64,000 bases of DNA from Eupransor demetentiae (lineage in GTDB: Bacteria > Bacillota > Bacilli > Lactobacillales > Lactobacillaceae). The position numbers and the translations under genes are program-made. The notes under the pieces were generated by a model that saw nothing but the letters and a program-made list of their open reading frames with translations, was not told the origin of the DNA and did not search any database. The stretch is taken from positions 124,001 to 188,000 of the forward strand of contig NZ_CAWVOH010000002.1 of NCBI RefSeq assembly GCF_963930865.1, given 5' to 3'. Within the stretch, counting starts at the first letter, position 1. Every line of letters begins with the position of its first letter. This document shows positions 59,790 through 64,000 of the stretch, piece after piece.

Positions 59790-61232
59790 ATGTATGAAAA
59801 ATTAACGACCAGTTTAAAGCAGGCAGGGCTGTTGTCTCAGCTTTTTGATGGCAACTTTGGAATTGAAATTGAAGAGCATCGGGTGCAAACTGGCCGCAAG
59901 AGTTTATCGCAGCATGTTCATCCTGTTGCGTTAGGCGATCGACGCGTTCAGCCTTACTTTCAGACTGATTTTTCAGAAAGTCAGGAAGAGTTGGTAACGG
60001 CCCCTCAAAGTTCAATCGATAAGGCCCTCAGAAACTTACGTGAACTCGAAAACATCCTGAACGAGCAACTTGCAGATGATGAGGTAATTTGGCCGCTTTC
60101 CATGCCACCACATTTAGCGCCTGATGATGTTACTTTCTTGGAAGAACACTTCGAACGCTACTGGTATCAGGACTATCGGGACGTCTTGCTCGAACATTAT
60201 GGTCCCTATCAGCACATTATGGCGGGTATCCATCTGAACTTTTCCCTGCCCGACAGTCTCATCGAATGGTACGAAAAGGAACATCATTTTTCACGCGCGG
60301 CTGATGCTAAAAACGAAGTTTATTTTCAAATCGCACAGAATGTTGTTGCCTACCGTTGGCTCCTAACTTATCTTTTTGGCGCTGCCCCCATTTCTGAAAA
60401 CGAGGGGGACACGCTGCCTGCCAACCATGCGGACTATGAACCGGTCCGCTCCTGGCGTTCTAGCCGCTTTGGCTTTGCCAATCGTGACAATATTCATGTC
60501 GATTTCAATAGTTTTGACCAACACTTCGCCCAGCTGGAGAAGCTTTTGGCTAATAAGGACCTCTTTGCTTTGAGTGAATATTACGGGCCTGTTCGTTTCA
60601 AAGGCAGCGATGACTATGCCGGCTTCAAAAAGAATGGAACGGCCTATCTTGAATTCCGGACTTTCGATTTGAATCCATTTGCCGATGACGGTTTGGATGA
60701 TAAAACCATGAACATTTGGCACTTGCTGATTCTCGATGGCTTGTTAAGCGAAAAGAAATGGCAGCCCAATGAACTGAAAAAGTTTGACGAATGGAACGAA
60801 GAGGTTGCCTTGGCGCACCCAGATTCTCCGTTGAGCGCCGAACAAAAAGAGGCAGCTCAGATGCTTGTTCAGCAACTTGAAGGCATCGTTGCTTTGGCAC
60901 CAGCTGACCAGACAGCCAGTTTGCAAGGGGCGCTAAGTTACCTAAAGATGGCCATTGCTAATCCCCAAGAAACAATTGCTTTTTATTTAAGCAAAGAAAT
61001 TCGCAACGATTCGCTGTCGGATTTTGCTTTTGCTCGTGGAAAGGTTGTTAAGGCGGCGCGTGATAGTGAAAAAATTGATTTTAGCCTGCCACCAGCCGAA
61101 CTTTGGCCAAGCTATGTGCAGGCCCTAGAGCTCGGTTTGAGGGTTGCTTTTAAATCTGACGCCCTGGTTATTACCAAGGGCAACCAGAGCTGGACCATCA
61201 CCGAAAATACGGATTTAAATCAGTTAATTTAA
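59790..61232 (+). CDS. gshA: Glutamate-cysteine ligase (GshA-like)
   Basis: 480 residues of the gamma-glutamylcysteine synthetase family: FGIEIEEHRV at residue 23, HIMAGIHLNFSLPD near 145, SWRSSRFGF and YLEFRTFDLNPF near 290. It resembles the N-terminal part of bifunctional GshAB but lacks the ATP-grasp glutathione synthetase half. It probably makes gamma-glutamylcysteine for redox defence. The ribosome site is weak. Confidence 0.85.
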   Translation: MYEKLTTSLKQAGLLSQLFDGNFGIEIEEHRVQTGRKSLSQHVHPVALGDRRVQPYFQTDFSESQEELVTAPQSSIDKALRNLRELENILNEQLADDEVIWPLSMPPHLAPDDVTFLEEHFERYWYQDYRDVLLEHYGPYQHIMAGIHLNFSLPDSLIEWYEKEHHFSRAADAKNEVYFQIAQNVVAYRWLLTYLFGAAPISENEGDTLPANHADYEPVRSWRSSRFGFANRDNIHVDFNSFDQHFAQLEKLLANKDLFALSEYYGPVRFKGSDDYAGFKKNGTAYLEFRTFDLNPFADDGLDDKTMNIWHLLILDGLLSEKKWQPNELKKFDEWNEEVALAHPDSPLSAEQKEAAQMLVQQLEGIVALAPADQTASLQGALSYLKMAIANPQETIAFYLSKEIRNDSLSDFAFARGKVVKAARDSEKIDFSLPPAELWPSYVQALELGLRVAFKSDALVITKGNQSWTITENTDLNQLI

Positions 61233-61266
61233 AAAAGCTCCTAACTTTAGTTAGGGGCTTTTTATG
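61232..61266. terminator. Terminator, gshA / glycosylase
   Basis: AAAAAAGCTCCTAAC and GTTAGGGGCTTTTT pair around TTTA between convergent genes. Confidence 0.88.
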
Positions 61267-61627
61267 ATAAATCAATTCCTTTTCCCGCCAAGTTATCCAG
61301 ACATTCCTGTAAGTAAGCTGCATCGTGCTCAGGATAAATTGGTTGCTCGGCGGTTTCAACTTTCAAATCAACATAAGGAGGCGTCTTTAAGCCCCAATAG
61401 TTCGGATTTAACCAGCGTTGATCTGGTTTATAGCCACGCTTTGCCATTTCCTCCATCACTTTCTGATGGAATAGGAAGAGGTGGTAGGGGCTGTATTCGA
61501 AGACGTAGTTAACCGTTGCGTGTTTTCGTCCCCAGCCCGCGCCGCGAAGAGCACAACATTCACGATGCTGGCCCAGTAGTTGCTGGCGGGGGAGTTTTTC
61601 AATTAAATCTTGGTGCCAAAGTCGCAT
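61262..61627 (-). CDS. Pyrimidine-dimer DNA glycosylase family protein
   Basis: 121 residues starting MRLWHQDLIEKLPRQQLLGQHRE, the T4 endonuclease V-like N-terminus, with CCALRGAGWGRKHATVNYVF and YSPYHLFLFH. This is the small TIGR02328-type family related to UV-damage glycosylases. Enzyme activity in LAB is not established. Confidence 0.85.
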   Translation of the reverse strand: MRLWHQDLIEKLPRQQLLGQHRECCALRGAGWGRKHATVNYVFEYSPYHLFLFHQKVMEEMAKRGYKPDQRWLNPNYWGLKTPPYVDLKVETAEQPIYPEHDAAYLQECLDNLAGKGIDLS

Positions 61628-61739
61628 ATTTTGCCCTGCTTTGTCTCGTATCTTTTACTTCTTGAAGTTTATCTTGAAATTTAGGTCTAAAGCAAGCATT
61701 TTTTATACAAAAGATGGCTAAAAATCCGATCCTCTTTAT

Positions 61740-61824
61740 ATTACAATCACAAACTTTAGGTTACAAATGTCATATTATTTTTCAAATTATTGCGTAAATA
61801 TAACAATATTTTCAATTAAATAAC
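61740..61824 (+). promoter_or_regulatory. Phased TTAC/TAAC boxes before secreted protein 1
   Basis: TTACAA at 61741 and 61761, ATAAC at 61800 and ATAAC at 61820: spacings 20, 40 and 20 bases. GCTTGTG follows at 61838 and a TATAAA-like -10 near 61860. The same register is seen before secreted proteins 2 and 3. Confidence 0.7.
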
Positions 61825-61923
61825 AAAGTTGAAAAACGCTTGTGATACTTGCAGCTATCGTATAAATTATAGATGTACTCGAGTGCAGGAATCCAACACA
61901 CCAATGATAAAAGGGAGAACATT

Positions 61924-62430
61924 ATGACAAACTCATTTGTAACAAAATTAGCAGCAACTGCTTTGCTATCAGCAGGAGCATTGACTTTTGCAGGCGCACA
62001 TTCAGCAAGCGCTGATGGACAGAACAAGGTCTTTCCAAAGGTTCCGGTAACGGCTGTTTTGGAAACACCTGCTGATGATAGTGACCATGCTGGACAAGCT
62101 TTGTACCCAGAAACTGATGGCCCTCAAACCCTTCAAGAATTGCACTACGGTAAGAATAACAGCCGTAACGGCGAAACGAGCTTCCAAGAAATGAGCGGCA
62201 ACTACATGATCAAGATTAGCCGCGAAGACGCCAACAACGCGCTTAACGGTAATGGTGTAGTTGAAGTTGCCGATGCAGGTGGCGCTTGGAAGGGCGGACC
62301 ATGGGAAGAATACTTGGGTAACTTTGCTGGCTCCCTTTTGAAGGAAAATGTTGGCCACCACTTGAACGCCGGTTACTGGTTCTTGGTTGACCACGATGGA
62401 AATGTTCTTGCACAAGGATCACAATTCTAA
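61924..62430 (+). CDS. Small secreted protein 1, 168 aa (unrecognised family)
   Basis: A signal peptide (MTNSFVTKLAATALLSAGAL, cleavage after SASA near residue 30) leads to a polar mature part of about 138 residues. It shares with the next two genes the motif IKISREDANNAL, a glycine-rich stretch (GGAWKGGPWEEYLGNFAGS) and the end HHLNAGYWFLVD. There is no membrane anchor or sortase signal. ATG 61924 follows AAAGGGAG. Function unknown; candidates are an antimicrobial or surface-acting peptide, or an envelope-stress protein. Confidence 0.72.
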   Translation: MTNSFVTKLAATALLSAGALTFAGAHSASADGQNKVFPKVPVTAVLETPADDSDHAGQALYPETDGPQTLQELHYGKNNSRNGETSFQEMSGNYMIKISREDANNALNGNGVVEVADAGGAWKGGPWEEYLGNFAGSLLKENVGHHLNAGYWFLVDHDGNVLAQGSQF

Positions 62431-62437
62431 TTAAATT

Positions 62438-62473
62438 GATTTAAAAGCAGGCTACTTGGCCTGCTTTTTTATA
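62438..62473 (+). terminator. Terminator of secreted protein 1
   Basis: AAAAGCAGGC and GGCCTGCTTTTTT pair around TACTT. Confidence 0.88.
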
Positions 62474-62485
62474 TGTAGAGTTATC

Positions 62486-62550
62486 GTTACAAATGTGTCA
62501 ATATGTTTAAAATCATTGCGACCTTGTAACAAAGGTATCAATCAGCTAAC
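62486..62550 (+). promoter_or_regulatory. Phased GTTAC/GTAAC boxes before secreted protein 2
   Basis: GTTAC at 62486, GTAAC at 62526 and CTAAC at 62546 (spacings 40 and 20). GCTTGTG at 62565 is followed 14 bases after TTGTGG by TATTAT. CGTTAC-N5-TGTCAA at the first box resembles a WalR site. Confidence 0.72.
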
Positions 62551-62637
62551 AAAGCGCTCGAGACGCTTGTGGCGGGCATCTATCCATATTATGATTCGAA
62601 TATATCAATGTTGGCTTGTAAGAATATGGAGAAAAGA

Positions 62638-63060
62638 ATGATGAAAAATACCTTAATCACTAAGTTTGTGCTGCCCCTTCTTTTGGCGACAGGTGCCTTG
62701 GCCCTTGGTGGCCTTCAGACTGCCAGTGCTGATAGCGGAAACACACAAAATCAAGTCATTGAAAACGTTGCCCGTCCAGAAAGTTCAAAGGGCCAATCCT
62801 ACGTCAAGCCTGGGTTTCCAGTCGTCCGGGTTTATGTTGATCGTGACACTGCCAATACTGTTATCCGCTATGGTGCAACCGGTGCCGCTGGAATGGCTGG
62901 TTTCACCATCGGAAATGCCTTTACGCCAGTTGTCGGTGTTGCGGGTGGGGTAATCATCGGGAAAGTGATTTGGGACCACTTCGGGCATGTCCTCAATTCA
63001 GGTGTTTGGGTTGATTACAATCTCATCACGCAAACGCCGGTTGGTGTGGGTGTGCAATAA
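62638..63060 (+). CDS. Small secreted protein 2, 140 aa (same family)
   Basis: Signal peptide MMKNTLITKFVLPLLLATGAL with cleavage after TASA near residue 32. The mature part has VRVYVDRDTANTVIRYG, a hydrophobic glycine-rich segment of about 40 residues (GATGAAGMAGFTIGNAFTPV and onward) and HVLNSGVWVDYN. The Gly-rich segment could insert into membranes. ATG 62638 lies six bases after GGAG. Each member has its own promoter array rather than an operon. Confidence 0.7.
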   Translation: MMKNTLITKFVLPLLLATGALALGGLQTASADSGNTQNQVIENVARPESSKGQSYVKPGFPVVRVYVDRDTANTVIRYGATGAAGMAGFTIGNAFTPVVGVAGGVIIGKVIWDHFGHVLNSGVWVDYNLITQTPVGVGVQ

Positions 63061-63123
63061 AATACAGCTTATTAGATAGAAGCTTGAATTTTAGTCTCTT
63101 TATATTTCATTCACAAGAAAAAT

Positions 63124-63188
63124 GTTACAAATATGAATAAATATTTAAAATAATTACGTCAATGTAACAAAAATATCAGTTAAATAAC
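63124..63188 (+). promoter_or_regulatory. Phased GTTAC/GTAAC boxes before secreted protein 3
   Basis: GTTAC at 63124, GTAAC at 63164 and ATAAC at 63184 (spacings 40 and 20), then GCTTGTG at 63203 and TATTAT 14 bases after TTGTGA, identical in layout to secreted protein 2. Confidence 0.72.
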
Positions 63189-63280
63189 AATGGAATTATA
63201 TGGCTTGTGATGGGTATATATATATTATGGTTAATGGGTACTCGAGTGCAAGAATAGTACAGAAAAAGAATAAGGAGAGC

Positions 63281-63703
63281 ATGATGAAAAATTCACTAGT
63301 ACCCAAACTAATTATTACCACTTCCATGGCCTTAGGGGCATTGGCATTTGGTGGACATCAGGCAGCAAGTGCTGATAACGTAACCCCCCAAACCCAAGTG
63401 ACAACAATTGATGTCACAAGTGCACAACCACAAGGTTATAAAAATGGTGTTACTAAAATCCGTTCAGATTGGGGTAAATATCGTATTTTCATTAGTCGTT
63501 CGGATGCCAATGGTGCCATTAGCACCGGTGTTGTTGCCGCTTCTACAGCCGGCGCTTCGGCTTTAGGTGGAGGACCTTGGGGGGCAGCTGGTGGAGTTGT
63601 TGCTGGAGCGCTCATTAATCGCGTAATTGGTCATCCTGTAAATCGTGGTATTTGGATCGATGTTACACCAGGGGGTAGTTATCTTAATTGGGGATACCAA
63701 TAA
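63281..63703 (+). CDS. Small secreted protein 3, 140 aa (same family)
   Basis: Signal peptide MMKNSLVPKLIITTSMALGAL, cleavage after AASA near residue 32. The mature part has YRIFISRSDANGAIS, a Gly/Ala-rich hydrophobic segment of about 40 residues containing ALGGGPWGAAGGVVAG, and HPVNRGIWIDVT. GGPW is shared with protein 1. AAGGAGAGC precedes ATG 63281. The leader around GTACTCGAGTGCA (63239-63251) also matches the leader of protein 1. Confidence 0.72.
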   Translation: MMKNSLVPKLIITTSMALGALAFGGHQAASADNVTPQTQVTTIDVTSAQPQGYKNGVTKIRSDWGKYRIFISRSDANGAISTGVVAASTAGASALGGGPWGAAGGVVAGALINRVIGHPVNRGIWIDVTPGGSYLNWGYQ

Positions 63704-63756
63704 TCTGTATTTTTTCACTAATATTTATTTGAATGATGATTAAGGAGTAAATTAAA

Positions 63757-63957
63757 ATGACATCTCAAAAGAGAACAAGGCGAGCGCTTGCAGCAGCGGC
63801 AACTGTCATTGTAGTTCAAATTCTATTTATGACTTTCATTAGCTCACACATTCATGATAGTAACGTTAATTTTTGGCTTAATACCATCACAACAGCTGTC
63901 ATTACTTTCATCGTTGTGGTATTTGTGGATAAAAGAAGCAAAAACAAAGAAGAATGA
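63757..63957 (+). CDS. Small two-helix membrane protein, 66 aa
   Basis: Basic start (MTSQKRTRRALAA), two membrane helices (about 11-30 and 38-57) separated by SSHIHDSNVNFW, and a charged end DKRSKNKEE. TAAGGAG precedes the ATG. It lies 53 bases after secreted protein 3 with no clear terminator between, so it may share its transcript; an immunity or partner role is speculation. Confidence 0.6.
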   Translation: MTSQKRTRRALAAAATVIVVQILFMTFISSHIHDSNVNFWLNTITTAVITFIVVVFVDKRSKNKEE

Positions 63958-64000
63958 AGTTTACCAGATAAAGATTGTTAATCAAGACCCTCCTGGGTCT

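Overview
The window reads as a chromosomal segment of a heterofermentative lactic acid bacterium, most likely a member of the Leuconostocaceae (Leuconostoc/Fructobacillus/Weissella group). This is inferred from the gram-positive ribosome binding sites, a tmRNA whose tag reads AKNNNSYAVAA, an 11-gene FabK-type fatty-acid operon, Met-type T-box leaders, a KxYKxGKxW serine-rich adhesin and SemiSWEET and GlcU sugar transporters. No rRNA, tRNA, CRISPR array or transposase was found.

Layout. 1-8946: fatty-acid synthesis and acetyl-CoA carboxylase operon (fabH-acpP-fabK-fabD-fabG-fabF-accB-fabZ-accC-accD-accA). 9588-12005: tmRNA gene followed by a 2-kb islet carrying an NADH oxidase and two small membrane proteins, bounded by a perfect 56-bp duplication of the tmRNA 3' end. 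12.0-18.8 kb: potassium uptake (kup), tenA, small regulators (Rrf2, MarR), a nitroreductase and two copies of an uncharacterised 34-residue ORF. 18.8-30.5 kb: methionine and sulfur metabolism, consisting of an eight-gene minus-strand unit (metE-metF-metY-yxjG-luxS-SDR-nlpA-nlpA), metA and a frameshifted metC/metB-like gene, with three T-box leaders whose candidate specifier is ATG. 31.7-35.8 kb: a serine-rich-repeat adhesin with a premature stop. 36-46.7 kb: antiporter with an attenuator-like leader, LytTR/DUF3021 pair, membrane enzymes, two related sugar MFS genes each broken by a single lesion, and AzlCD. 46.7-54.1 kb: lysine/diaminopimelate synthesis (dapF; then a lysine riboswitch followed by lysA-dapH-deacetylase-dapA-dapB-asd). 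54.1-55.0 kb: two tandem Fst-type I toxin-antitoxin loci separated and flanked by three 64-bp elements. 55.1-61.6 kb: GlcU, a RelBE-like pair, a LysM-GH25 lysozyme, AmtB, a glutamate-cysteine ligase and a DNA glycosylase. 61.7-64.0 kb: three small secreted proteins of one unrecognised family, plus a small membrane protein.

The most interesting signals are (i) the three secreted paralogues, each preceded by GTAAC-type boxes in identical register (0, +40, +60 bp, then GCTTGTG at +78/79), with related TGTAAC-N5-TGTAAC direct repeats of WalR/VicR type before the lysozyme and before a small membrane protein; (ii) the two type I toxin-antitoxin loci, one apparently with a dead toxin but intact antisense architecture, and their flanking 64-bp elements; (iii) the tmRNA 3'-end duplication bounding an integrase-less islet; (iv) four separate single-base lesions (metC-like gene, two sugar transporters, adhesin), which are either genome decay or sequence errors and should be checked against reads.
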